This document shows positions 16,553 through 25,741 of a DNA stretch of 64,000 nt, in pieces. The stretch comes from an uncultured Christensenellaceae bacterium (GTDB lineage Bacteria; Bacillota; Clostridia; Christensenellales; Pumilibacteraceae): contig CAJULQ010000003.1 of assembly GCA_910587595.1 (NCBI GenBank), positions 90,830 to 154,829 of the forward strand, read 5' to 3'. The notes beneath the pieces are model-generated. The model saw only the letters and a list, made by a program, of their open reading frames with translations. It had not been told where the DNA came from and made no database searches. A program made the translations under genes and the position numbers. The stretch's first letter is position 1, and each line of letters opens with the position of its first letter.

Positions 16553-19300
16553 ATGAGGAAAAAGAAAGGTGCCGACGGCGTTGCCGAGGGAATGGCGGCT
16601 CCTTCGCCCATGGATAGGACGAAAGAGAGCGAGATTCTTTTGGCCAAGCGCATTGTAGACGGCGAAGAAGTAAAAACGGAAAAAGGCGGCAAAAAAGCGG
16701 CGGCCTACGATAAAGCGGAAGAATCGCGCGAGCGGCTCCGCAAGTTGCCGCGCGTGGTCACCAAAGACACCAACACCATCGATCTGGAAATAGACCGCAG
16801 TCTGTTCGACGGCGGCGAGGACAGAGAGGGGCGGTCGAACTCGCGCAGCGTTACCATAGACAGCACCATGCTCAGCCAAGAAAAGTTGCGGGCGCAACGC
16901 AAAAAGCGGCATAAGGTGATCAATACCGACTATTCCGCGGCCGAGCGGTATGAATCGGACTATACCCGCGGCCTTACGGCCTTTCAAGTGGAAAAACGGG
17001 AGGCGGACGGTTTTGTGAACGTGACGCGCCGCAAAACGGGCAAATCGTACGGGCGCATTCTGTTCTCCAATATTTTTACGTTTTTCAATCTGCTTATCTT
17101 TATCGTGGCGGGCGCGCTCATCGCGGTGCACGCCGCTTTCAGCCAACTGTTCTTTTTGGTAATCATTTTGGCCAATATCACCATCGGCATCGTGCAAGAA
17201 ATAAAGAGCAAACACACGGTGGATAAACTCAACCTAATCACGGCGCCCACCGCCATGGTGGTGCGCGACGGCGAGAAAAAGGCGGTGCCCATCGACGACG
17301 TGGTGCTCGACGACGTGATCTATCTAGAAATGGGCAAGCAGATTCCCGCCGACGCGGTGGTGATAAAGGGCGATATCGAGGTGAACGAAAGCATGCTCAC
17401 CGGCGAAAGCGTGCCCATGCGCAAGCGCGAGGGCGGCGAGCTGTATTCGGGCAGTTTCGTTACGAGCGGATCGGCGTATGCCCGCGTGATGCAGGTGGGC
17501 GCCAACAACTATGTGGAAACGCTCACGTCTTACGCCAAAAAATACCGCAAGCCCAAGTCCGAACTGCACAATTCCATTCGGCTCATCATTCGCGTGGTGG
17601 CGGTGATCATCATTCCGCTTACCGTGCTCATGCTGATGAATGCGTATAAAAACTATACGGGACTGCCCGAAGATAAATGGAACACCATAATAAGCAACAC
17701 GTCGGGTGCGGTAATCGGCATGATCCCCGCCGGCATGTTCTTATTGACGAGCGCCGCTTTGGCCATGTCGGTGATCCGCTTGGCGCGCAAAAAGACGTTG
17801 GTGCAAGATCTGTATTGCATAGAGATGTTGGCGCGCGTAGACGTGCTGTGCCTCGATAAAACGGGCACCATCACCGACGGCAGTATGCAAGTGAACAACG
17901 TGATCGAGCTGAAAGGGGGCAACAGCCAGTCGTATTCGCTTTCGGAGATCATCGGCAGTATGCTTACCGCCACGCAAGACAACAACCAGACCGCCATGGC
18001 GCTTGCCAACAAGTTCGGCTACAGCATGACGCTCAAACCCAAAACGGTGATGCCCTTTTCCAGCCAGCGCAAGCTTTCGGCCGTTACGTTCGAAGAGGAA
18101 GGCACCTATATGTTGGGCGCGCCCGAATTCGTGCTCAAAGATATGGGCGTGCGTATCGAAAAGATCGTGGCCGAGAACGCCGCCAACGGCTACCGCGTGA
18201 TGGTGTTGGCGCATTCGCCCGCCGAGATATCGGGCGAAAAATTGCCCGCGGTGCGCCGTCCCCTCTGCTTGTTGGTGATCGAGGATCATATCCGCGACGA
18301 CGCCGTGCAAACCATTCGTTGGTTCAAAGAAAACAACGTGGCCGTGAAGGTCATTTCGGGCGACAACCCCATCACCGTGTCCGAAGTGGCGCGCCGCGTG
18401 GGCGTGGAAAACGCCGATCTGTATATTTCTTTAGAGGGGCTCAGTAACCAAGAGGTGTTGGAGGCGGCCACCAAATACACCGTGTTCGGTCGCGTCACGC
18501 CCGAACAAAAGTGTTTGCTTGTAAAGGCGCTCAAAGCCAAGGGGCACACCGTAGCCATGACGGGCGACGGCGTGAACGATATTTTGGCCATGCGCGAGGC
18601 CGACTGCAGCGTTTCCATAGCATCGGGCAGCGAGGCGGCGCGCAACGTGAGCCATTTGGTGCTCTTAGACAGCAACTTTACCAGCATGCCCGACGTGGTG
18701 AAAGAGGGGCGGCGGGTCATAAACAACATTCAAAAATCCAGTTCGCTGTTTTTGATGAAAACGTTCATGAGCATGGCGCTTTCCATCATTTTCCTCATTT
18801 TGCGTAAACCCTATCCGTTCGACACCTCCAACCTTTTGTTGTTGGAACTGTTGGTGATCGGGCTGCCGAGTTTTGCCTTGGCCATGCAACGCAACACCGA
18901 TATTATCCGCGGTAAATTCCTTTCTAACGTTATCGGACGATGTTTGCCGGGCGGGATCACGCTGACGCTGGCCGTGATGAGCGTGTATTTTTATCGCTAC
19001 GGATTGCACACGAACGTGACCGACGCCGCATACAAAAGTATGTTGGTGATCGCGCTTACCTACACGGGCATGATCATTTTGTATAAAAACTGCGAGCCGT
19101 ACGACGCATTTCGTTCGGTGCTGATGATAGGGAGCGTGTGCCTCAGTTTTGTGGCGGTGTTCTGCTTGCCCAAACTGTTCGGCATAACCCAGCGGCTGTC
19201 TATGACCGAAGTGTTGTTCGACGTGAGCGTGGTGCTCGCGAGCTATTTCGTGGTGTCTATCATGATGCGTATCATGCGCACCGCCAAACTCTTGCAATAG
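16553..19300 (+). CDS. P-type cation-translocating ATPase, CtpE-like
   Basis: A 915-residue ion pump. The phosphorylation site is DKTGTIT (Asp at about residue 439), the actuator motif is LTGESVP (about 285), and the hinge motif is MTGDGVNDILAMREADCSV. The M4 ion-site motif is GMIPAGMFLLTS, resembling the PEGL-type motif of CtpE and Ca2+-type pumps but with Ala in place of Glu. M. smegmatis CtpE has been linked to calcium; the ion here is not determinable. Residues 1-150 form a charged cytoplasmic extension (KKKGADG..., EKGGKKAAAYDKAEES) before the first helix. The ATG at 16553 lies 6 nt after a -10 box with no Shine-Dalgarno. An upstream TTG reading start would fall inside the -35 box and is rejected. 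The next gene starts 15 bp downstream. Confidence 0.9.
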   Translation: MRKKKGADGVAEGMAAPSPMDRTKESEILLAKRIVDGEEVKTEKGGKKAAAYDKAEESRERLRKLPRVVTKDTNTIDLEIDRSLFDGGEDREGRSNSRSVTIDSTMLSQEKLRAQRKKRHKVINTDYSAAERYESDYTRGLTAFQVEKREADGFVNVTRRKTGKSYGRILFSNIFTFFNLLIFIVAGALIAVHAAFSQLFFLVIILANITIGIVQEIKSKHTVDKLNLITAPTAMVVRDGEKKAVPIDDVVLDDVIYLEMGKQIPADAVVIKGDIEVNESMLTGESVPMRKREGGELYSGSFVTSGSAYARVMQVGANNYVETLTSYAKKYRKPKSELHNSIRLIIRVVAVIIIPLTVLMLMNAYKNYTGLPEDKWNTIISNTSGAVIGMIPAGMFLLTSAALAMSVIRLARKKTLVQDLYCIEMLARVDVLCLDKTGTITDGSMQVNNVIELKGGNSQSYSLSEIIGSMLTATQDNNQTAMALANKFGYSMTLKPKTVMPFSSQRKLSAVTFEEEGTYMLGAPEFVLKDMGVRIEKIVAENAANGYRVMVLAHSPAEISGEKLPAVRRPLCLLVIEDHIRDDAVQTIRWFKENNVAVKVISGDNPITVSEVARRVGVENADLYISLEGLSNQEVLEAATKYTVFGRVTPEQKCLLVKALKAKGHTVAMTGDGVNDILAMREADCSVSIASGSEAARNVSHLVLLDSNFTSMPDVVKEGRRVINNIQKSSSLFLMKTFMSMALSIIFLILRKPYPFDTSNLLLLELLVIGLPSFALAMQRNTDIIRGKFLSNVIGRCLPGGITLTLAVMSVYFYRYGLHTNVTDAAYKSMLVIALTYTGMIILYKNCEPYDAFRSVLMIGSVCLSFVAVFCLPKLFGITQRLSMTEVLFDVSVVLASYFVVSIMMRIMRTAKLLQ

Positions 19301-19315
19301 CAAAAGGAGAAATTT

Positions 19316-19792
19316 ATGATAGAATACGTTACCGTGGGCGCGCTGTGCGTTATCGCCGTTTCGCTTTTATCGTCGGTCGTGGTGCAGGCGGTGCGTTTTC
19401 GGCACGAGAACAAAAAGAGCGCTCGCGTGGAAGGCAAGGTGATCGCCGACAGCGCGCGGCTCATTTGGCGTATCGTGAACACGGGCGTGCGCAACATCTC
19501 CATTGTGGAAATAGGGATCCGTTGCGCCGATAAATATGCGTCTTACCGTCCGCTCTATGCCGCCACCGAGGATATCAACAATATTCCGCACCTACTGTGC
19601 CGCGGCGAAGTGGCGTCTTACCGCAAAGAAATGGAGCGGTTCATGTTTCGGCAAAGCGAGGCGGACGAATTGAAAATGTCTAACCCGTATATCTATTTTT
19701 ACGCCAAAGACGCCGAGGGCACCGTGTATCTCGAAAAGAGCGACTATAAGTTCGTGCAATATCTCACCATTTTATTGGGAGGCGGCAAGTGA
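19316..19792 (+). CDS. Small single-pass membrane protein of unknown function
   Basis: A 158-residue protein not assigned to a family. An N-terminal hydrophobic helix (VTVGALCVIAVSLLSSVVVQAV, about residues 5-26) is followed by a basic stretch and then a soluble domain of about 120 residues. The core 'RLIWRIVNTGVRNISIVEIGIRC' looks like a beta-sandwich in which a residue-rich strand contacts the membrane face. It is translated from a strong AAAGGAG Shine-Dalgarno 15 bp after the ATPase and overlaps the next start by 4 bp (GTGA). It therefore belongs to an operon with the ATPase and the GH2-like gene. Confidence 0.6.
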   Translation: MIEYVTVGALCVIAVSLLSSVVVQAVRFRHENKKSARVEGKVIADSARLIWRIVNTGVRNISIVEIGIRCADKYASYRPLYAATEDINNIPHLLCRGEVASYRKEMERFMFRQSEADELKMSNPYIYFYAKDAEGTVYLEKSDYKFVQYLTILLGGGK

Positions 19793-22149
19793 TTAAGGAA
19801 GTGGCTATCAACGATAATTGGCTGCACCGCAAAGGGTTCGACGCCCAATGTTTGGAGCGTTCGTTCGACTGGTCGGACAGTTTTATCGTGCAGTTGCCGC
19901 ACTGCATAGATTGCGGCGAAACCGAATATTACAACGAAAAAGCCATGCGGGCGCTTTCCACCTATTCGCGCATCTTAACGGTGCCCGAAACGTATAACGG
20001 CAAAAAACTTTTGCTGTGCGTAGAAGGCGTTTTGAGCTATGCCGAGGTGTACGTGAACGGTATTTTCGTTACCAGCCATAAAGGCGAGGCGCCCTTTGTG
20101 GCCGACATCACCGCGCCCGTAAAATACGATTACGAAAACCGCATAGTGATCAAAGTGGACTCGCGCATTCGCCCCGAAGTGGTTTCGGCGGGCACGCGCG
20201 GGCCGCTTTTGCCGTACGGAGGCATTTGCCGCGGTATCACTTTTATGATATGCGACGGGCGGGACATTCGCGACGTGTGCGTGCGCAGCGCGCAAAACGG
20301 CGAGGCGTATACGGTAACGGCCGACGTGGAAATGTTCGATTTTTACCCCGACACCGAAATGGAAGGGGAGATCCGCAACGCCGAGGGCAAAACGGTGGGC
20401 ACGTTTACGCCGCGCATGGTGCAAGCGGCGTCGGTGCGCATAAAGGGCGAGGTGACGGGCGTCGATGCTTGGGAGCCGGACGCGCCCGCGCTGTATACGG
20501 CCGTGGTGCGACTTAAAAGCGGCGCCAAAGTGCTGGACGAAAAGCGGGTGGAGTTCGGGTTTGTTTCGGCCGTGTTTCGCCGCGAGGGATTTTATCTCAA
20601 CGGCAAGCTCACGCGGCTTTTCGGGCTGGTGCGCGCCGATAATTACCCCGGCATAGGGCGTAGCGCCACGTCCGAAACGGAGCGGCGCGACGCGCGTCTA
20701 CTTAAACAATACGGCTGTAACGCGGTGCGCACGATGGGACAACCCTCTCGCGATTTTGTGGACGAGTGCAACCGCATCGGGCTAATGGTGATAGAGGACG
20801 TGTACGGCGACGGCGGCATCGGCAACGCCGATTGGAAAGACGCATTCATAGACGGCGTGACCGACATGGTGCGGCGCGACCGCAACTGTCCCGCCGTGAT
20901 CGGCTGGGGCGTGCGCGCCAACAACGCCGCCGACTGCGACGGGCTGTTTTTCAAGGCGCACCGCGCGGCCAAAGACGCCGACCCCACGCGCGCTACGGTG
21001 GGGGCGTGCAATTCGTTTGCTTGCCGCACGTACGAAGACGTTTTCGCGTATAACGAAACGGCAAGCGCTAAAAGAGGGCGGCGCAAAACGGGCAAGCTGT
21101 TCGTGCCGTATATCATCGGCGAGCACGGCGGCGCAAGTTGCGGGGCGGCCAATTTCGACGGCGAGAACGTACGGCTTGGCCAAGCGCTCGGCCATTTGGA
21201 CGCCGTGAACGACGTGGCGGGCGGCGCGGCGCTGGGCGCGTTCGGCATGAGCTTTTGCGATTTTGCCACGGGACGCGGGCGGGGCAACGGCGACAACCGC
21301 AACCGCTACGGCGTGTTCGACGCGTACCGTAACCCCAAGGCGGCGGCGTATGCCTACCGCAGTCAATTCGGCAAAGAGCCCGTTATGGCGCTTTCGAGCA
21401 ATCTGTCCGACGACGATTTTACGGACAAGTTATATATTTTCACCAATGCCGACAGCGTGGTGATGTATCGCGACGGCGCGCGTGTGGGCGAGTTTTTGCC
21501 CGACCGCAAGCATTGGCAACATTTGCCTCATCCCCCCGTGGTGATCGACGATTTTTGCGGCGATCTGCCGGCGGCGGACGTGGGCGAAGGGTGGCGGCTC
21601 AAGCTGTTTAAGAGCGTGTTGCGCGAGGCCGAATGCAACGGCGCGTTGCGCTTGGGCTTTTGGGGCGATAAGCGCGCGCTATTATTGCGAAAACTCGCCA
21701 AGATAGACGAGGACGCGTTGCATGCGCTCATCGACAAATACCGCCGCATGCCGCCCGACGGCGTGGCCTACCGTTTCGAAGCGATATACGACGGCGAGGT
21801 GAAGGCGGTGCGCACCCTTTCGCCCGAAGTGCGCCGCGTGTTGCGCGTTACGCATTCGTGCGACGGCAACGTGTTGCGGTGCGGCAACTCGTTCGAGCGC
21901 ATTGCGTTTTCGCTCTTGTTGGAAGACGGTTCGGGCAACGTGCTCGACTACGGCTTTTTGCCCGTTACCGTGACAACGTCGGGCAGTCTTTCGGCGGAGG
22001 GCAGCGGGCACTTGTGCGTGGCGGGCGGCCGCGGCGGATTTTTCGTTCGCAGCATTGCCGCGGGGCAAGGCACCGTTACCGTTACGAGCGATCTCGGCAC
22101 GCAAGTGTTCGAGTTTGTTTGCGAGTATCGCGCCAACGAAAAATTCTGA
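19789..22149 (+). CDS. Glycoside hydrolase family 2-fold protein, probably catalytically altered
   Basis: A 786-residue cytoplasmic protein (no signal peptide) with the GH2 domain order. The N-terminal sugar-binding jelly roll contains 'LLCVEGVLSYAEVYVNGIFVTSHKGEAPFVADIT'. An immunoglobulin-like domain follows, then a TIM barrel (FYLNGKLTRLFGLVRADNYPGIGRS...). In active GH2 enzymes the barrel carries 'W.lgNE' with the acid/base Glu; here the aligned segment is VIGWGVRANNAAD, with NN in place of NE. The preceding 'R.SHYP' motif reads RTMGQP. The presumed nucleophile segment IIGEHGG retains Glu. It may be a pseudo-enzyme or have changed specificity. The start is GTG 19789, overlapping the upstream TGA and preceded by GGGAGG. 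Confidence 0.75.
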   Translation: MIKEVAINDNWLHRKGFDAQCLERSFDWSDSFIVQLPHCIDCGETEYYNEKAMRALSTYSRILTVPETYNGKKLLLCVEGVLSYAEVYVNGIFVTSHKGEAPFVADITAPVKYDYENRIVIKVDSRIRPEVVSAGTRGPLLPYGGICRGITFMICDGRDIRDVCVRSAQNGEAYTVTADVEMFDFYPDTEMEGEIRNAEGKTVGTFTPRMVQAASVRIKGEVTGVDAWEPDAPALYTAVVRLKSGAKVLDEKRVEFGFVSAVFRREGFYLNGKLTRLFGLVRADNYPGIGRSATSETERRDARLLKQYGCNAVRTMGQPSRDFVDECNRIGLMVIEDVYGDGGIGNADWKDAFIDGVTDMVRRDRNCPAVIGWGVRANNAADCDGLFFKAHRAAKDADPTRATVGACNSFACRTYEDVFAYNETASAKRGRRKTGKLFVPYIIGEHGGASCGAANFDGENVRLGQALGHLDAVNDVAGGAALGAFGMSFCDFATGRGRGNGDNRNRYGVFDAYRNPKAAAYAYRSQFGKEPVMALSSNLSDDDFTDKLYIFTNADSVVMYRDGARVGEFLPDRKHWQHLPHPPVVIDDFCGDLPAADVGEGWRLKLFKSVLREAECNGALRLGFWGDKRALLLRKLAKIDEDALHALIDKYRRMPPDGVAYRFEAIYDGEVKAVRTLSPEVRRVLRVTHSCDGNVLRCGNSFERIAFSLLLEDGSGNVLDYGFLPVTVTTSGSLSAEGSGHLCVAGGRGGFFVRSIAAGQGTVTVTSDLGTQVFEFVCEYRANEKF

Positions 22150-22270
22150 AAATCGGCTATCGGCCGCGCGTGGTTGTCGGGGTCTATATCTTGATATTAT
22201 TAAAAATACATACCACAATATATAGTGGTTTTGCAAAAAGAAACGGTATATTCGTATTTCCCGCAAAAAA

Positions 22271-22312
22271 GTTGCAATTGCAACTTACGCGATCGTAGTT
22301 GCTTGTTACAAT
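22271..22312 (+). promoter_or_regulatory. pflB upstream region: perfect 14-bp palindrome next to a -10 box
   Basis: GTTGCAATTGCAAC at 22271-22284 is a perfect palindrome. A TACAAT (-10 like) lies at 22307-22312, with no convincing -35 at 17 bp (CTTACG at 22284-22289 would be the position). The palindrome therefore overlaps where an activator or repressor would touch the polymerase. It does not match Rex (TTGTTAA..TTAACAA) or FNR (TTGAT..ATCAA) consensus sites, so the regulator is unidentified. The remainder of the gap 22150-22375 shows nothing else beyond the AAGGAG before pflB. Confidence 0.5.
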
Positions 22313-22375
22313 AGTCGTGCACCCGTTTTCCGAGAGGATGAGAGCGGGTCGAATGCGCAAGGAGAAAAACCACAT

Positions 22376-24598
22376 ATGGAACAATGGAAAGGCTTTATAA
22401 AGGGCGATTGGTGCGATACGATCGACGTGCGCGACTTCATCCAAACAAACTACACGCCGTACGAGGGCGACGGCGCTTTTTTATCTAAGCCCACCGAAAA
22501 GACGCAAAAGCTTTTGGCTATCCACGAAGATCTTATGGCCAAAGAGCGGCAAAACGGCGGCGTTTTAAGCGTGGATACCGAAAAGGTATCGTCGCTTTTG
22601 AGCTATGCGCCGGGCTACGTGGATAAGAAAAACGAACTGATCTACGGATTGCAGACCGAACGTCCTTTGGAGCGCGGCGTCAATCCGTTCGGCGGCATTC
22701 GCATGGCGCGCAGCGCGTGCGAGGCGTACGGCTACAAGCTCAGCCAAAAGATAGAGGACAATTTCGAATACAAAACCACGCATAACGACGGCGTGTTCCG
22801 CGTGTATACCGACGAAATGCGCAAGCTTCGCAAATACGGTATTTTAACGGGGTTGCCCGACGCGTACGGCCGCGGGCGTATCATCGGCGATTATCGCCGT
22901 GTGGCGCTGTACGGCACCGATCGTTTGATCGCCGAAAAGAAAAAGGATTTCGAATCGTCGGCGCATCGCTACATGAGCGAGGACAATATTCGTTTGCGCG
23001 AAGAGGTTTTTCGCCAGATCGACTTTTTGGGCAAACTTACTAAAATGGCGGCGGCGTACGGCGACGACATATCCCGCCCCGCGGAAAATGCGCGCGAGGC
23101 GATGCAGTGGACGTATTACGCCTATCTGGGCGCCATCAAAGAGCAAAACGGCGCGGCCGAGAGCATAGGGCGCACCTCCACGTTTTTCGATATTTACATC
23201 GAGCGCGACCTTAAAAACGGACTGCTCACCGAAGAGAGCGCGCAAGAACTCATGGACCAATTGGTGCTCAAACTGCGCTTGAACCGCCAGTTGCGCACCC
23301 CCGAATACAACGAATTGTTTGCGGGCGATCCCACGTGGGTCACCGAGAGCATCGGCGGCATGGGCAACGACGGCCGCACGCTGGTGACCAAATCGAGTTT
23401 CCGTATTTTGCACACGCTGTATAACCTAAACCCCTCGCCCGAACCCAACCTCACGGTGTTGTGGAGCGAGAAACTGCCCGCGGCGTTCAAGCGGTTTTGC
23501 GCGGCCGTGAGCATAGACACAAGTTCCATACAGTATGAATCGGACGATTTGATGCGCCCCGTATACGGCGACGACTACGGCATTGCTTGTTGCGTTTCGG
23601 CCATGAAGATCGGCAAGCAAATGCAGTTTTTCGGCGCGCGTTGCAATCTGGCCAAAGTGCTCTTAATGTCTATAAACGGCGGGCGTGACGAAATGACGGG
23701 CGAGCGCGTGGCGTTTGAAATGCCGCCGCTGAAAGGTAAACTGAACTACGACGAAGTGCTCGCGCGCTATCACAAGTATATCGATTGGCTGGCCGAAACG
23801 TATGTGAACACCATGAACGTGATTCACTACATGCACGACAAGTACGCCTACGAAAAGGTGCAAATGGCGTTGCACGACACGCAAGTGGAACGGCTGATGG
23901 CGTTTGGCGCGGCGGGCATTTCGGTGGCTACCGACAGTCTGTCGGCGATCAAGTATGCGTCCGTTACCCCCGTAACGGACGAGAGCGGCCTTATCGTGGA
24001 CTACGTGACCGAAGGCGAATTTCCCACCTACGGCAACGACGACGACCGCGCGGACGAGATCGCCAAACATCTTACCGACTATTTCTATAAAGCGCTGTGC
24101 CGCACGCCGTGCTACCGCGACGCCAAGCACACATTAAGCTTGCTTACCATTACGAGCAATGTGGTATACGGCAAGAAAACGGGCGCCACGCCGTGCGGAC
24201 GCAAAAAGGGCGAGCCGTTCGCGCCGGGCGCCAACCCGCTGCACAACCGCGAGCACAACGGCGCGTTGGCGTCGCTCAACTCGGTGGCCAAGCTCAGTTA
24301 CGACGATTGCCGCGACGGTATTTCCAACACGTTCGGCATCGTGCCCGCCACGCTCGGCAAAGACAGAGAACACCGCACGCAAAATTTGTACGGCATTTTA
24401 GACGGATATTTCCATAACGGCGGCCACCACTTAAACATAAACGTTTACGATAAATCGGTGCTGTTAGACGCGCACGCCCACCCCGAAAAATACCCCAATC
24501 TCACCATTCGGGTATCGGGCTACGCGGTGCGGTTTTGCGTGCTGAGCAAGGGGCACAGAGAAGAGGTGCTAAAGCGCACGTTCTTCGAACAGATGTAA
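22376..24598 (+). CDS. pflB: Pyruvate formate-lyase (formate C-acetyltransferase)
   Basis: A 740-residue glycyl-radical enzyme that converts pyruvate and CoA to acetyl-CoA and formate under anoxia. The tandem active-site cysteines sit in GIACCVSAM (Cys405-Cys406). The C-terminal radical loop is RVSGYAVRF, with the radical glycine at residue 715. Length and motif positions match PflB rather than the diol-dehydratase branch. The activase gene follows with no gap, so both are surely co-transcribed. With pta-ackA elsewhere in the window it supports acetate/formate fermentation. Expression may depend on the palindrome upstream. Confidence 0.98.
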   Translation: MEQWKGFIKGDWCDTIDVRDFIQTNYTPYEGDGAFLSKPTEKTQKLLAIHEDLMAKERQNGGVLSVDTEKVSSLLSYAPGYVDKKNELIYGLQTERPLERGVNPFGGIRMARSACEAYGYKLSQKIEDNFEYKTTHNDGVFRVYTDEMRKLRKYGILTGLPDAYGRGRIIGDYRRVALYGTDRLIAEKKKDFESSAHRYMSEDNIRLREEVFRQIDFLGKLTKMAAAYGDDISRPAENAREAMQWTYYAYLGAIKEQNGAAESIGRTSTFFDIYIERDLKNGLLTEESAQELMDQLVLKLRLNRQLRTPEYNELFAGDPTWVTESIGGMGNDGRTLVTKSSFRILHTLYNLNPSPEPNLTVLWSEKLPAAFKRFCAAVSIDTSSIQYESDDLMRPVYGDDYGIACCVSAMKIGKQMQFFGARCNLAKVLLMSINGGRDEMTGERVAFEMPPLKGKLNYDEVLARYHKYIDWLAETYVNTMNVIHYMHDKYAYEKVQMALHDTQVERLMAFGAAGISVATDSLSAIKYASVTPVTDESGLIVDYVTEGEFPTYGNDDDRADEIAKHLTDYFYKALCRTPCYRDAKHTLSLLTITSNVVYGKKTGATPCGRKKGEPFAPGANPLHNREHNGALASLNSVAKLSYDDCRDGISNTFGIVPATLGKDREHRTQNLYGILDGYFHNGGHHLNINVYDKSVLLDAHAHPEKYPNLTIRVSGYAVRFCVLSKGHREEVLKRTFFEQM

Positions 24599-25285
24599 AT
24601 GATACAACTGCATTCCGTGGAAACGTTGGGCGCGCTGGACGGGCCGGGCATTCGCACCGTTTTGTTCTTTTCCGGTTGCCCCATGCGGTGCTCGTATTGC
24701 CACAACCCCGATACGTGGCAAGGCGGGCAAGCGCGCGACGAACAAGAACTGGCGGACATGTGCGCGCGTTACAAGGCGTATTACGGCGCCGAGGGCGGCG
24801 TTACGCTGTCGGGCGGCGAGCCGCTGTTGCAAAAGGAGGGCGCCGTCAAACTGCTCGGCGCGCTCCGCGAACGCGGTATACACACGGCGATCGATACGGG
24901 CGGCGGGGTGTATTGCGAAGAGGCGCTCGCGTTGGCCGATCTGGTGCTTTTGGATATCAAACACCCCGATCCCGCCGTTTTCGAAGACATCACGGGGGTG
25001 TCGCAAGAGGCCTTGCAAAAAACGCTTGCCTATTTGCGCGCGCACAAAAAAAGATTTTGGGTGCGCCACGTGTGCGTGCCCGATTTGACCGACACGCCCG
25101 AAACGGTGCGCGCCGTGCGCAAAATGGCGGCGGGGGCGGAAAAGATCGAACTGTTGCCCTATCACACCATGGGCGTGCACAAGTGGGACAAGCTGGGGCT
25201 TAATTACCCGTTGCGGGGCGTGCCGCCGCTGTCGCAAAGTAAGTTAGATGAACTCAATGCCGTATTGAACGAGGAGGGAACATAA
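24599..25285 (+). CDS. pflA: Pyruvate formate-lyase activating enzyme (radical SAM)
   Basis: A 228-residue radical SAM enzyme that generates the glycyl radical on PflB. The iron-sulfur motif CPMRCSYCHNPDTW (C-x3-C-x2-C) lies near residues 22-35, with the GGEP SAM-binding motif TLSGGEPLL near residue 75 and a DIKHPD motif further on. No ferredoxin insert is present, as expected for PflA. The ATG directly follows the pflB stop codon (zero-base spacing), which suggests translational coupling; its Shine-Dalgarno would lie inside pflB. Confidence 0.96.
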   Translation: MIQLHSVETLGALDGPGIRTVLFFSGCPMRCSYCHNPDTWQGGQARDEQELADMCARYKAYYGAEGGVTLSGGEPLLQKEGAVKLLGALRERGIHTAIDTGGGVYCEEALALADLVLLDIKHPDPAVFEDITGVSQEALQKTLAYLRAHKKRFWVRHVCVPDLTDTPETVRAVRKMAAGAEKIELLPYHTMGVHKWDKLGLNYPLRGVPPLSQSKLDELNAVLNEEGT

Positions 25286-25286
25286 A

Positions 25287-25718
25287 ATGAACAAACAAGA
25301 GATCATGCAGATCATACCGCACCGCGACGACATGTTGCTGATAGAAGAAGTAACGGTAGACGAAGAGGGCGCGGCGCACGGCAAGTATACGGTGCGCGGC
25401 GACGAATTTTTCTTGCGCGGCCATTTTCCGGGCAATCCCGTGGTGCCGGGCGTTATTTTGTGCGAGATCATGGCGCAATCGGCGTGCGCGCTGTTTGCCG
25501 ATAAGGGCGGCGATTTCACCCCCATGTATACGGGGCTGAACAACGTAAAATTCCGTAACCCCGTGCGGCCGGGCGACGTGATCGAAACGGAATGCAAGAT
25601 TGTGAAAAGTAAAGCCGTGTTCTATTTTTGCGAGGGCAAAGTTACGGTGAACGGCAAGGTGTGCGTTTCGGCGGAATTCAGCTTTGCGTTGGCGCCCAAA
25701 ACAGTGAGTAACAAATAA
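25287..25718 (+). CDS. fabZ: 3-hydroxyacyl-ACP dehydratase FabZ-like (hot-dog fold)
   Basis: A 143-residue single hot-dog domain. The catalytic His is in RGHFPGNPVVPGVI (about residues 48-61) and the catalytic Glu in CEIMAQSA (about 64-71), which are the FabZ dyad and context. It dehydrates beta-hydroxyacyl-ACP in type II fatty-acid synthesis. It lies one base after pflA with GAGGAGGG inside the pflA end. No other fab genes are nearby, so it may be a second, specialised FabZ rather than the housekeeping copy; only a genome-wide check could tell. Confidence 0.88.
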   Translation: MNKQEIMQIIPHRDDMLLIEEVTVDEEGAAHGKYTVRGDEFFLRGHFPGNPVVPGVILCEIMAQSACALFADKGGDFTPMYTGLNNVKFRNPVRPGDVIETECKIVKSKAVFYFCEGKVTVNGKVCVSAEFSFALAPKTVSNK

Positions 25719-25741
25719 CCAAAAAAGGAAACGATCCCCCT

